A stretch of 64,000 nucleotides of DNA from DATBLE01 sp050258035 (GTDB lineage: Bacteria; Actinomycetota; Thermoleophilia; Gaiellales; Gaiellaceae), in contig JBLMYA010000092.1 in NCBI GenBank assembly GCA_050258035.1, forward strand, positions 1-64,000. The letters are read 5' to 3'. Numbering within the stretch: the stretch's first letter is position 1; the number at the start of each line of letters is the position of its first letter. Positions 15,253-26,404 of this stretch are shown piece by piece. The notes below the pieces were generated by a model. That model searched no databases. It worked only from the letters and a program-made list of their open reading frames with translations, and had not been told where the DNA came from. The position numbers and the translations under genes are program-made.

Positions 15253-16203
15253 TCAGTCGTGGACGACCAGCGTGCCGGCGTCGCCCGCGAGCGCGTTCTC
15301 GACGTCGTCGGGGTCGGTGATGATCGCGTGCTTCCCGCCGCGCTCGAGGAACTCGATCACCGCCCGGATCTTCGGCGCCATGCTCCCCTCCGCGAAGTGG
15401 GTTCCCTCGGCCAGGTATGCCTTCGCCTCCGACAGCGTCAGCCGGTCGACCGGCCGCTCCTCGGGGGCGCCGAAGTGGAGCCAGACCTGCTTGACCGCGG
15501 TCGTGATCAGGAGCAGCTCCGCACCGATCCCGGTCGCGAGCAGCGCGCACGCGAGGTCCTTGTCGATCACCGCCGCGACGCCGGCCAGGTCGCCGTTCCC
15601 GTCGGCGACGACGGGGATGCCGCCGCCGCCGACCGAGATCACCACGAAGCCGTCGTCGAGGAGCGCCTTGATCGCGTCGAGCTCGACGATCCGGATCGGG
15701 GCCGGCGAGGGAACGACCCGCCGCCAGCCCCGTCCTGCGTCCTCGTGTACCGTCCAGCCGTCCTGGTCGCGCCGCCGGGCCGCCGTCTCCTCGTCCATGA
15801 ACGAGCCGATCGGCTTCGAGGGGTGCTCGAACGCCGGGTCGTCGGCGGTGACCTCGACCTGGGTGACGACCGTGACCGCGTGCCGGTCCATGCCGAGCCG
15901 GCGGAAGTCGTTCTCCAGGTTCTGGGCGAGGGCGTAGCCGATCGCGCCCTGGCTGTCGGCGCCGCAGACGTCGAGCGGCACCTCGTGCAGCTCGTGCGCC
16001 GCGAGCTCCGAGCGGCGCAGGATGAAGCCCACCTGCGGGCCGTTCCCGTGGCCGATCGCCACGTCCCAGCCCTGCTCGATCATCGCCGCGATGTGCCAGC
16101 AGGTCTCGCCGGCGGCGACGTACTGGTCGCGGACGGTCTGGTGGAACTTGTCCTTGATCAGCGAGTTGCCGCCGATCGCGACGACCGCACGCTTTCGACT
16201 CAC
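15253..16203 (-). CDS. arcC: Carbamate kinase
   Basis: This encodes 316 residues of the amino-acid-kinase fold. It makes ATP and carbamate, which decays to ammonia and CO2, from carbamoyl phosphate and ADP. The N-terminal AVVAIGGNSLI, IGHGNGPQVGFILRRSE, VISVGGGGIPVV, AVIDKDLACALLA and GSMAPKIRAVIEFLERGG are all family hallmarks. GTG 16203 overlaps the stop of the upstream YgeW-type gene by 4 bases. Following a carbamoyltransferase so closely, it most likely harvests carbamoyl phosphate released by that enzyme, as YqeA is thought to do in the E. coli ygeW locus. Confidence 0.93.
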   Translation of the reverse strand: MSRKRAVVAIGGNSLIKDKFHQTVRDQYVAAGETCWHIAAMIEQGWDVAIGHGNGPQVGFILRRSELAAHELHEVPLDVCGADSQGAIGYALAQNLENDFRRLGMDRHAVTVVTQVEVTADDPAFEHPSKPIGSFMDEETAARRRDQDGWTVHEDAGRGWRRVVPSPAPIRIVELDAIKALLDDGFVVISVGGGGIPVVADGNGDLAGVAAVIDKDLACALLATGIGAELLLITTAVKQVWLHFGAPEERPVDRLTLSEAKAYLAEGTHFAEGSMAPKIRAVIEFLERGGKHAIITDPDDVENALAGDAGTLVVHD

Positions 16204-17210
16204 TCGTATGCCCCCATCGTCAGGGCGCAGAGCGCCTTGCCGGTGTGCATCCGGTTCTCCGCCTCGTCGAAGACGACCGAGTGCGGGCCGTCGATCACCT
16301 CGTCGGTGACCTCGCGGCCCCGGTCGGCGGGCAGGCAGTGCATATAGAGGACGTCCGGGCTCGCGAGCGCGATCTTCTTCGCGTCGCAGATCCAGCCCCG
16401 GTGCTCGGCCGACTCGGCGAGGGCGGTCGAGCCCTCCGCGAACGCGTCCAGCCGGCCCCACGACTTCGGGTAGACGACGTCTGCGCCCTCGAACGCCTCC
16501 TCCATCGAGTCCGTGAAGCTGAGCGTCGCGCCCGCGTCGGCGGCTGCGGCCCGCGCCTTCTCGAGCACCTCGGGCATCAGGTCGAACCCGGGCGGGTGCG
16601 CGATGACGACGTCCATGCCGAAGCGGGGGAAGAGCGTCGCGACGCCTTGCGGCACCGACAGCGGCCGCGCATACGACGGCGCGTAGGCCCAGGTCATCGC
16701 CACCTTCAGGCCGCGCAGGTCGTCGCCGCGCTTCTCGCGGAGGGTCATCAGGTCGGCGAGCGTCTGCGTCGGGTGGTCGACGTCGCACTGGAGGTTGATC
16801 AGCGGGATGTCCGCCCACTTCGCGATCTCCCGCATCCACGCGTTGCCCTCGTACGGGGCGAGGTCGTGGCGGATCGCGATCCCGTGGCCGTAGCGGGAGA
16901 GGATGATCCCCGTGTCCTTCGGGCTTTCGCCGTGGGCGACCTGGGTCTTGTCTGCGTCGAGGAAGATCGCATGCCCGCCGAGCTGGGTCATCCCCGCCTC
17001 GAAGGCGTTCCGGGTGCGCGTGGACTTGTCGAGGAAGAGCATGAACAGCGTCTTGTCCGGGAGCAGCCGGTGCGGCGTGCCCTCCTTGAACGCCTGCTTC
17101 AGCTCGGCCGACACGGCGAGCGTCTCCTCGATCTCGTCGACTGTCCAGTCGATCGTCTCGATGTAGTCGCGGCCGGTGAGGCTCGCGCGGTCGATCGCTA
17201 CCTGTTGCAT
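16200..17210 (-). CDS. ygeW: YgeW-type carbamoyltransferase
   Basis: This encodes 336 residues of the aspartate/ornithine carbamoyltransferase superfamily. The carbamoyl phosphate loop is DKSTRTRNAF (63-67 STRTR). Family-specific blocks include DKTQVAHGESPKDT, INLQCDVDHPTQTLADL, MTWAYAPSYARPLSVPQG, FGMDVVIAHPPGFDL, VVYPKSWG and YMHCLPAD. These match the E. coli YgeW (knotted carbamoyltransferase) subgroup rather than ArgF or PyrB; its true acceptor is unsettled. The gene overlaps carbamate kinase by 4 bases and follows a xanthine dehydrogenase subunit by 13. The context favours phosphorolysis of a ureido intermediate of purine breakdown. Confidence 0.88.
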   Translation of the reverse strand: MQQVAIDRASLTGRDYIETIDWTVDEIEETLAVSAELKQAFKEGTPHRLLPDKTLFMLFLDKSTRTRNAFEAGMTQLGGHAIFLDADKTQVAHGESPKDTGIILSRYGHGIAIRHDLAPYEGNAWMREIAKWADIPLINLQCDVDHPTQTLADLMTLREKRGDDLRGLKVAMTWAYAPSYARPLSVPQGVATLFPRFGMDVVIAHPPGFDLMPEVLEKARAAAADAGATLSFTDSMEEAFEGADVVYPKSWGRLDAFAEGSTALAESAEHRGWICDAKKIALASPDVLYMHCLPADRGREVTDEVIDGPHSVVFDEAENRMHTGKALCALTMGAYE

Positions 17211-17223
17211 CGCGGGCTTCCTT

Positions 17224-19377
17224 TCATCTGGGGACGGGCGCGGGCGTCGCGCTCACGGCGGGCGGGCGGATCCCGAGCAGGTCGTCGGGGAGGACGGGGA
17301 CGCGGTTCAGGGCGCGGCCGCTGGCATTGCGGAGCGCGGCGACGATCGCCGCCGTGGCGGCGACGGTCGGCACCTCGCCGATCCCCTTCGCGCCGTAGGG
17401 GCCGCCGGGCTCGGGCACCTCGACGAACTCGGTGACGACCTCCGGAACGTCGAGGATCGTCGGGACGAGGTAGTCGGTGAACGACGGGTTGAGGATCGCG
17501 CCGTTCCGGAGCTGGAGCCGCTCGGTGAGCGCGAGCCCGAGGCCCATCGCGACGCCGCCCTCGACCTGGCCCTCGGCGCCCTGCGGGTTGAGCACCCGGC
17601 CGGCATCCTCGGCGACCGCGACCTGGACGACCCGGGCGAGCCCGAGCTCCAGGTCGACCTCGACGACCGCGCGCTCGGCGACGAAGGCATGCACGGCATG
17701 GATCACGCCTTGACCTTCCGCGTCGAAGGCGGTCGTGGGCGGGTGGTGGTGCTCGCGCGTGCAGGTGATCGGCTCGAAGAGGTCGCCGCCGCGGGCGTCG
17801 AGCTCGGCGCGCACCGCCCGGCAGGCCTCGAGCACTGCGCCGCCGGTCATCATCGTCTGGCGGCTGGCCGACGTGGAACCGGCCGAGCCGACGGTCGTGT
17901 CCGCCGTGGGCACGACGACCGTCTCGACACCGAGCTCGGTGCGCGCGATCTGCGCGAGCACGGTGTGGAGGCCCTGGCCGTAGTCGACGCCGGCGGTGCG
18001 CACGGTCGCGAACGGCCCGTCCGGCCCCTCGGCCAGCGTCACCGTCGCCTCGGAGGCGTCGTCGAAGCCCTCGCTGTACTCGATGTTCTTGAACCCGACG
18101 GCGTAGCCGACGCCGCGCCTGATCCACGGCGGCGGCTCGTCCGGCCCCTCGGGGAGGGGGATCGCGGCGCAGCGCTCGATCAGCTCGGCGACCGGGGCGG
18201 CGCCGCCCAGCACCTGCCCGGTCGGGAGCGTCGACCCCGGGTGCACGGCGTTGCGGCGGCGGAGCTCGAGCGGGTCGAGCCCGAGCTTCGCGGCGAGCTG
18301 GTCCATGGCGCCCTCGTAGGCGAAGCAGACCTGCGGGGCGCCGAAGCCGCGCATCGCGCCGCAGGGCGGGTTGTTCGTTGAGACGACTGTGCCCTCGATG
18401 CGGACGTTCGGGAGCTCGTAGGGTCCGGCGGCGAAGGTGCTGGCGTTCGCGCCGACGGCGGGCGACGCGGAGGTGTATGCGCCGCCGTCGAGGAGCAGGC
18501 GCACGTCGGCGGTGACGAGGCGGCCCGCCCGCGTCGCGCCGTAGCGGATCCAGACCCGCGAGGGATGCCGGTGGACGTGGCCGTGGAACGACTCCTCGCG
18601 GCCGTACTGCATCTTCACCGGGCGGCCGGTGCGGAGCGCGAGCAGGCACGCGTGGATCTGGACGCTGACGTCCTCCCGGGAGCCGAATGCGCCGCCGACC
18701 CCTGCGAGCCGCAGCCGCACCTTGTCCTCCGGCAGGCCGAGGCAGGCGGCGATCTGCTGCCGGTCCTTGTGGAGCCACTGCGAGACCGCGGTCAGCTCGA
18801 CGCCGCCGTCGGGAGAAGGCATCGCCAGCCCTGCCTCCGGCCCGAGCGGAGCCTGGTCCTGCATCGCCGTCTCGTAGTAACCCTCGACCCACACGTCGGC
18901 GTGCGCGGTGTCGGGGTCGCCGCGACGGATATGGGTGTGACGGAGCACGTTCCCGACCTCGAGCGCCTGCTCCATGTCGAGCACGGCGGGCAGCGGCTCG
19001 TAGTCGACCCGTACGAGCTCGGCGGCCGCGCGGGCCCCGGCGAGCGAATCTGCGGCGACGAGCGCGACCGGCTCGCCCGCGTACCGGACGACCCCGCCGG
19101 CGAGCACGGGCTGGTCGGAGACGATCAAGCCGTAGGTCTTCTCGCCGGGCACGTCGGCGGCAACGAGCACGGCCGCGACGCCGGGCGCCTCGCTTGCTGC
19201 GGCGGCGTCGATCGAGCGGATCCGCGCCGACGCGTGCGGGCTGCGGACGGTGACGCCCCAGAGCATCCCGGCGACGGCCAGGTCGCTGCCGTAGGCGAAC
19301 TCGCCCGTCACCTTCGGCTCGCCGTCGATGCGGCGCGCGCTCTCGCCGACGACCTCGCGCTGAAGCGTGGCGCTCAT
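17224..19377 (-). CDS. xdhA: Xanthine dehydrogenase, molybdenum-binding subunit
   Basis: This encodes 717 residues of the large molybdopterin subunit of the xanthine oxidase family. It begins ARRIDGEPKVTGEFAYGSDL. Cofactor and active-site segments follow in order: GVGGAFGSREDVSVQ, NNPPCGAMRGFGAPQVCFAY, GVDYGQGLHTVLAQIA, QVEGGVAMGLGLAL and GPYGAKGIGEVPTVA, whose final Glu is the catalytic base position. ATG 19377 overlaps the 2Fe-2S subunit stop by 4 bases. With the two upstream genes it forms a complete three-subunit enzyme for hypoxanthine or xanthine; other aldehyde or azaheterocycle substrates cannot be excluded. The symbol follows E. coli usage for the Mo subunit. Confidence 0.9.
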   Translation of the reverse strand: MSATLQREVVGESARRIDGEPKVTGEFAYGSDLAVAGMLWGVTVRSPHASARIRSIDAAAASEAPGVAAVLVAADVPGEKTYGLIVSDQPVLAGGVVRYAGEPVALVAADSLAGARAAAELVRVDYEPLPAVLDMEQALEVGNVLRHTHIRRGDPDTAHADVWVEGYYETAMQDQAPLGPEAGLAMPSPDGGVELTAVSQWLHKDRQQIAACLGLPEDKVRLRLAGVGGAFGSREDVSVQIHACLLALRTGRPVKMQYGREESFHGHVHRHPSRVWIRYGATRAGRLVTADVRLLLDGGAYTSASPAVGANASTFAAGPYELPNVRIEGTVVSTNNPPCGAMRGFGAPQVCFAYEGAMDQLAAKLGLDPLELRRRNAVHPGSTLPTGQVLGGAAPVAELIERCAAIPLPEGPDEPPPWIRRGVGYAVGFKNIEYSEGFDDASEATVTLAEGPDGPFATVRTAGVDYGQGLHTVLAQIARTELGVETVVVPTADTTVGSAGSTSASRQTMMTGGAVLEACRAVRAELDARGGDLFEPITCTREHHHPPTTAFDAEGQGVIHAVHAFVAERAVVEVDLELGLARVVQVAVAEDAGRVLNPQGAEGQVEGGVAMGLGLALTERLQLRNGAILNPSFTDYLVPTILDVPEVVTEFVEVPEPGGPYGAKGIGEVPTVAATAAIVAALRNASGRALNRVPVLPDDLLGIRPPAVSATPAPVPR

Positions 19378-19823
19378 TCCGATGCCGCCCGGACCGCGTC
19401 GACGATCTTCCGGTACCCCGTGCAGCGGCAGAGGTTCCCGGAGAGCGCCTCGCGGATCGCCTCGTCGCTCGGGTCGGGATCGCGCTCGAGCAGGTCGACC
19501 GCCGCGACGAGCATGCCCGGCGTGCAGAAGCCGCACTGGACGGCGCCCGCGTCGAGGAACGCCTCCTGGACGGGGTGGAGCCCGCCGTTGGCGAGCGACT
19601 CGACCGTGCGCACCTCGCGGCCGTCCGCCTGCGCCGCCGGGACGAGGCACGAGCAGACGATCTCACCGCCCAGCCACACGGCGCACGAGCCGCACTCGCC
19701 CTCGAGGCAGGCGCCTTTCGTGCCGACGAGGCCGAGCCGCTCGCGCAGCACCGTGAGCAGGCTCTCGCCGGGAACCGCGTCCGTCTCGTGGACGGCACCG
19801 TCGACGGTCATCCGGATCGTCAT
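19374..19823 (-). CDS. xdhC: Xanthine dehydrogenase, 2Fe-2S subunit
   Basis: This encodes 149 residues with two 2Fe-2S clusters. The plant-ferredoxin-like site is CLEGECGSCAVWLGG with CSCL. The helical-domain site is VQCGFCTPGMLVAA with SGNLCRCTGYRKIV. It passes electrons from the Mo centre to the FAD subunit. ATG 19823 and the stop both overlap neighbouring genes by 4 bases, so FAD, Fe-S and Mo subunits are made in that order from one message. The symbol follows E. coli usage for the Fe-S subunit. Confidence 0.92.
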   Translation of the reverse strand: MTIRMTVDGAVHETDAVPGESLLTVLRERLGLVGTKGACLEGECGSCAVWLGGEIVCSCLVPAAQADGREVRTVESLANGGLHPVQEAFLDAGAVQCGFCTPGMLVAAVDLLERDPDPSDEAIREALSGNLCRCTGYRKIVDAVRAASE

Positions 19824-20650
19824 CGCGCCTCCAGCGCGGCGACCAGCGTGCGGCGCGCGAGCACCTCGACCGCGTGGCGGCGGTACGCGGCCGAGCCGCG
19901 CAGATCGTCGATCGGCTGCGTCTCCGCGGCGGCGAGCCGGCCGAAGTCCTCGAGCGCCCGCTCGGGCTGGTCCCAGTCGAGCGCGTCGTCGGCGAACGCC
20001 TCCGCGACACGCGCCCGGAGCACGGTCGGCGCCACGGAGCCGAGTGCAATGCGGACATGGTGCTCGCGCTCGTCGAGCTGGAGGCAGGCGCTCGCGACCG
20101 CGATCACCATCGCGTTCCGGATGCCGACCTTGAGGAAGCGTCCTTCGCCTTCGACCGGCGTCCACTCGACGCCGACGATCAGCTCGTCGGGCGCGAGCGC
20201 CGTCTGCTTCGGCCCGGTCAGGAACTCCGCCAGCGGCAGCCGCCGCCTGCCCGCGGCCGCCGCCAGCAGAACGTTCGCCTCGTAGGCCGCCAGTACCGGC
20301 AGGCTGTCGCCCGCAGGCGAGGCGGTGGCGAGGTTGCCGCCGATCGTCGCCCGGTTGCGGATCGGCGGCGAGCCGACCGAGCGCGCGGCCTGGACGAGCG
20401 GCTGGAACTCCCCGAGCACGCGGGCGATCCGGGCGAAGGTCATCCCGGCGCCGACGAAGACCGTGCCGTTCCGCCGCTCCCAGCCCTGCAGCTCCTCGAC
20501 CCGCGAGAGGTCGAGGAGCGCCGCGATCCGGCGTCGGCCGGCGTTCACCTCGACCATCAGGTCGGTGCCGCCGGCGACCGGCACCGCCTCTGGGCACGCA
20601 GCCCGCAGCGCGAGCGCCTCCTCGAGCGTCCTCGGGGCGGCCGAGTTCAT
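19820..20650 (-). CDS. xdhB: Xanthine dehydrogenase, FAD-binding subunit
   Basis: This encodes 276 residues of the FAD_binding_5/CO dehydrogenase flavoprotein type. It has VPVAGGTDLMVEVNAGRRR at the N-terminus (pyrophosphate loop), GAGMTFARIAR, and the second flavin loop GSPPIRNRATIGGNLATASP. A C-terminal domain with VRIALGSVAPTVLRA completes it. It takes electrons from the Fe-S subunit and passes them to NAD or another acceptor. The ATG overlaps the luciferase-like gene stop by 4 bases. It could serve both this enzyme and the XdhD-type enzyme upstream, which lacks its own flavin subunit, as proposed for YgfM in E. coli. Confidence 0.9.
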   Translation of the reverse strand: MNSAAPRTLEEALALRAACPEAVPVAGGTDLMVEVNAGRRRIAALLDLSRVEELQGWERRNGTVFVGAGMTFARIARVLGEFQPLVQAARSVGSPPIRNRATIGGNLATASPAGDSLPVLAAYEANVLLAAAAGRRRLPLAEFLTGPKQTALAPDELIVGVEWTPVEGEGRFLKVGIRNAMVIAVASACLQLDEREHHVRIALGSVAPTVLRARVAEAFADDALDWDQPERALEDFGRLAAAETQPIDDLRGSAAYRRHAVEVLARRTLVAALEAR

Positions 20651-21648
20651 GCGTGCACCAGCGCGAACGCGTCGATCATCGCCGCGACGTCGTCCCCGAG
20701 CGGATAGAGCACGGGGCACGTGCAGCCGTGGTCGACGTACTCCTGCACCTTGGCGCGGCACTCGTCCGGCGTGCCGGAGGCGGTGATCAGCTGGACGACC
20801 TCGTCCGGCACGAGCGCCATCGCCTTCTCGATCTGCTCGGGCGTCGCCGGCCAGGTGAGGACGGCGCCGATCTCCTCGAGCAGCGACTCGTCGACGCCGC
20901 TCGCCTTCATGATGTGTGGCTGCTGGCCGAGATACTGCGTGACGAGCTCGCGCGCCCGGTCGAGCGCGAGCGAGCGGTCGTCGTCGAGCGAGCAGACGAC
21001 GAGCTGCGGCCGGTCGAGGTCCGCCGGCGTCCTGCCGGCACGCTCGGCGCCGACTGCGAGCGCCTGCATCGCCTGCTCGTTGTAGCCGGGGCCGACGAGG
21101 TAGTTGAGCAGGACGCCGTCGCCGATCTCCCCGGCCAGCTCCATCATCCTCATCCCGGTCGCTCCGACGTAGATCGGCACGTCCTTCGCAGAGCGGTCGC
21201 CGTGGACGATGTCGATCTCGACGTCGTCGAGGTGGACGAAGTCGCCGCGGAAGGTGACCCGCTCCATCGCCAACAGGCGGCGCGTCGCATCGACCGTCTC
21301 GCGCATCGCCCGGAGTGGATGGTGACGGTGGACGCCGACCTTCGAGGCGAGCGGCTCCCACCAGGCGCCGATCCCGAGGCGGATGCGCCCGGGGGCGAGG
21401 TCGTCGAGGGTCGAGAAGGTCGCCGCCAGCAGCCCGACGTTGCGGGTCCACGTGTTGACGACGCCGGAGCCGATCGCGATCCGCCCCGTGACGGCGGCGT
21501 AAGCGGCCATCGGGACGGTCGCCTCGCGGACGAGCCGGCTCTCCGCCTGCCAGACCGCCTCGAACCCCGCCTCTTCAGCGAGCTGTGCGTAGCGCATCCC
21601 GTCCCGGATGGGATGCTTGTCCTGCAGGTACAGCGCGACGCGGTCCAT
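20647..21648 (-). CDS. Luciferase-like F420-dependent oxidoreductase
   Basis: This encodes 333 residues of the bacterial-luciferase-like TIM-barrel family. It begins VALYLQDKHPIRDGM, has VWQAESRLVREATVPMA, GSGVVNTWTRNVGLLA, RIRLGIGAWWEPLASKVG, and the F420-type loop PIYVGATGMRMMELAGEI. These favour an F420 (methylene-H4MPT reductase-like) over an FMN monooxygenase subgroup. ATG 21648 has AGGAGG seven bases upstream. Its start lies 74 bases inside the end of the SsnA-type gene, and its stop overlaps the FAD subunit. The position inside a purine operon suggests reduction or oxidation of a purine-derived ring, which is inference. Confidence 0.82.
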   Translation of the reverse strand: MDRVALYLQDKHPIRDGMRYAQLAEEAGFEAVWQAESRLVREATVPMAAYAAVTGRIAIGSGVVNTWTRNVGLLAATFSTLDDLAPGRIRLGIGAWWEPLASKVGVHRHHPLRAMRETVDATRRLLAMERVTFRGDFVHLDDVEIDIVHGDRSAKDVPIYVGATGMRMMELAGEIGDGVLLNYLVGPGYNEQAMQALAVGAERAGRTPADLDRPQLVVCSLDDDRSLALDRARELVTQYLGQQPHIMKASGVDESLLEEIGAVLTWPATPEQIEKAMALVPDEVVQLITASGTPDECRAKVQEYVDHGCTCPVLYPLGDDVAAMIDAFALVHA

Positions 21649-22884
21649 CGTCGCCTCCTTTCGGTGCGAAGTCGTGCGCGGGGATCTCCTCGATCCGTTG
21701 CCAGAGGCGGGCAGCCTGCGGGCGGGCGGCGCGCGCCAGGCCCGTCTGGTCGATCCGGCACAGGCGGCGGTCCCAGACGGCCCACTCGCCGCGGACCATG
21801 ACGTGGCGGACGTGCCGAGACGAGAGGCCGAACACCCAGTGGCCGGGGAAGCTTTCGGCGTCGAGCGGCGCCGGGGCCGGATAGTCGAGGACGACCAGGT
21901 CGGCCGGCGCACCCGGCTCCAGGGTTCCGAGCAGCGGCTCGTCGAAGAGGCGCCCGGCGAGCCTCGCGCTCTCGGCCAGCCGCGAGAGCGGCCAGTCGGG
22001 TGCGGCGCCGTGCTCCTCGCGCAGCCGGAAGAACGCCGTGCGCGACTCCTCGAACATGTCGGCGCCGATCCCGTCGGTACCGAGCGCGACGCGGGGCGGG
22101 AACGCGGGCAGGCGGCCGACGGCGTTGTTCATGTTCGAGCGGGCGTTGTGGGCGAGGGTCGCACCCGCCTTCCCGACGAGGTCCAGCTCGGCCGGGTCCA
22201 GGTGGACGCCGTGGGCGAGCAGCGTGTCCTCGTGCAGGACCCCGAGCCTCGCCAGCCGAGCGACGGCCCCGTAGTCGACGCGATCCTCCGCCGCGTGGAC
22301 GTGCAGCGGCCCGAGCTCGGCGCAGGCGGCGAGTGTCTCGTCCGACAGCGTGAACGAGGCGTGCGCGCCGACGAGCGCCCTCGCGAGCGGCGGCCGCTCG
22401 CGGCGGACCCGGTCCAGGAAGCCGCGGTTCTCCTCGATCCCCTCGGACGCTCGCTCCGGGCCGTCCCGGTCGGAGACCTCGTAGCAGAGCACGTGACGCA
22501 CGCCGAGCGAGGCGAGCGCGTCGTGGATCACCTCGAGCGACCCCTCGATCGTGTTCGGCGAGGCGTGGTGGTCGACCACCGTCGTCGTCCCGGAGAGCAG
22601 CGCCTCCATGCCGCCGACGAGCGCCGACGCCCGGATCGTCTCCTCGTCCAGCGCCCGGTCCAGCCGCCACCAGATGCGCTGGAGGATCTGGAGGAAGTTC
22701 TCGGGGGGCGGGAGGCGGTACGGCATCCCACGGGCGAGGGCCGAGTACAGATGTGTGTGCGCGCAGACGTTTCCCGGGACGACCAGCTCGCCGTCGACCT
22801 TCACTCCCCGGCCGGGCGTGGCGACCCGCCCGTCCTCCACCCAGACGGCGTCCGCGATGCGGACGGGGTCGAGCGACGTGACGA

Positions 22885-22888
<4 letters not shown>
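21575..22888 (-). CDS. ssnA: SsnA-type aminohydrolase
   Basis: This encodes 437 residues of the amidohydrolase superfamily, guanine-deaminase/SsnA branch. The metal site is VVPGNVCAHTHLYSALARG (HTH), then VGAHASFTLSDETL, HVHAAEDRVDYGA, LAHNARSNMNNAVGRLP and ALGTDGIGADMFEE, whose Asp completes the site. The length equals that of E. coli SsnA, which lies next to xdhD there as here. The role of SsnA is unsettled; hydrolysis or deamination of a purine-derived ring is the usual inference. ATG 22888 overlaps the xdhD-type stop by 4 bases, and its last 74 bases overlap the next gene, an unusually long overlap. Confidence 0.85.
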
Positions 22889-25440
<2,552 letters not shown>

Positions 25441-25444
25441 GGCG

Positions 25445-26404
25445 CTACTCGACGGCCCCCAGGACGAGCGCGAGCAGCGACATGCGCAGGACGACGCCGT
25501 TGAATGCCTCCTGCCAGTACCGCGCGTGCCGCGTCTGGTCGACGTCGGCGGGCAGCTCGTCCATCCGCGGGAGGCTGTGGAGGATGATCGAGCCCGTCTT
25601 CGCCCGCTCGCGGAGCAGCTCCCGCGTCACCTGGTAGGTGCGTGGCGTGGTCGCGACGCCCCCGCCGAGATCCCGCTCCTCGCGCGACTTCGCGTAGTCG
25701 GCCTGGACGACCGGCTCCATGTAGATCACGTCCGCCTCCTCGATCACGTCCTCGACCGAGTCGGCCTCCTCGTAGCGGACGTTCCGCTCGTCCAGCTCGA
25801 GCATGAACTCGGGCAGGAGCGACATCTCGGGCGGCCCGACCACGTACGCCTTCGCGTCGAACTGCGAGAGTGCGTAGAGGATCGAGTGCATCGTCCGCAT
25901 GCGCATGTCGCCGACGAGCAGGAAGGTGAGGCCGTCGATGCGGCCGAGCTCCGTACGGGTCGTGTACAGGTCGGTGAGGACCTGCGTCGGGTGCTCTCCC
26001 CAGCCGTCTCCGCAGTTGATCACCGGGACGGAGGCCCACCGTGCCGCCTCGGCCGGCGCGCCCTGCTCGAAGTGGCGCATCGCGATGACGTCGCCGTAGT
26101 ACTCGAGCATGTGCACCGTGTCCTTGATCGATTCCTGGTAGAAGTCGCCGGCGCGGGTCATCTTCGCGTCGGAGAAGCCGAGCACGTGCCCGCCGAGCCG
26201 GTGCATCGCCGCCTCGGTCGCCAGACGTGTGCGTGTGCTCGGCTGGTAGAAGGCGGTCAGCAGGGTCTTGCCGGTCAGCAGGTCGGCGTTCTGCCGGCTC
26301 TTCGCGATCGGCGCGAGCTCGTCGCAGATCTCGAAGACCCGCTCGAAGTCAGCCCGCTCGAATTCCTTGAGCGACAGGATGTCTCGCCCCAAGAAGCTCC
26401 TCAT
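25445..26404 (-). CDS. Aspartate-type carbamoyltransferase
   Basis: This encodes 319 residues. The carbamoyl phosphate loop is YQPSTRTRLATEAAMHRLGG (STRTR 56-60), followed by ESIKDTVHMLEYYGDVIAMRH, which matches the DT..ML..Y.D....RH pattern of PyrB. Then come NCGDGWGEHPTQVLTDLYT and HSLPRMDELPADVD with a final ARYWQEAFNG. These favour an aspartate transcarbamylase-like enzyme. No pyrimidine genes are near. It lies four bases upstream of the XdhD-type gene and starts 56 bases inside the preceding PLP gene. It may serve pyrimidine synthesis or, by context, act on a purine-derived ureido compound. Confidence 0.82.
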   Translation of the reverse strand: MRSFLGRDILSLKEFERADFERVFEICDELAPIAKSRQNADLLTGKTLLTAFYQPSTRTRLATEAAMHRLGGHVLGFSDAKMTRAGDFYQESIKDTVHMLEYYGDVIAMRHFEQGAPAEAARWASVPVINCGDGWGEHPTQVLTDLYTTRTELGRIDGLTFLLVGDMRMRTMHSILYALSQFDAKAYVVGPPEMSLLPEFMLELDERNVRYEEADSVEDVIEEADVIYMEPVVQADYAKSREERDLGGGVATTPRTYQVTRELLRERAKTGSIILHSLPRMDELPADVDQTRHARYWQEAFNGVVLRMSLLALVLGAVE

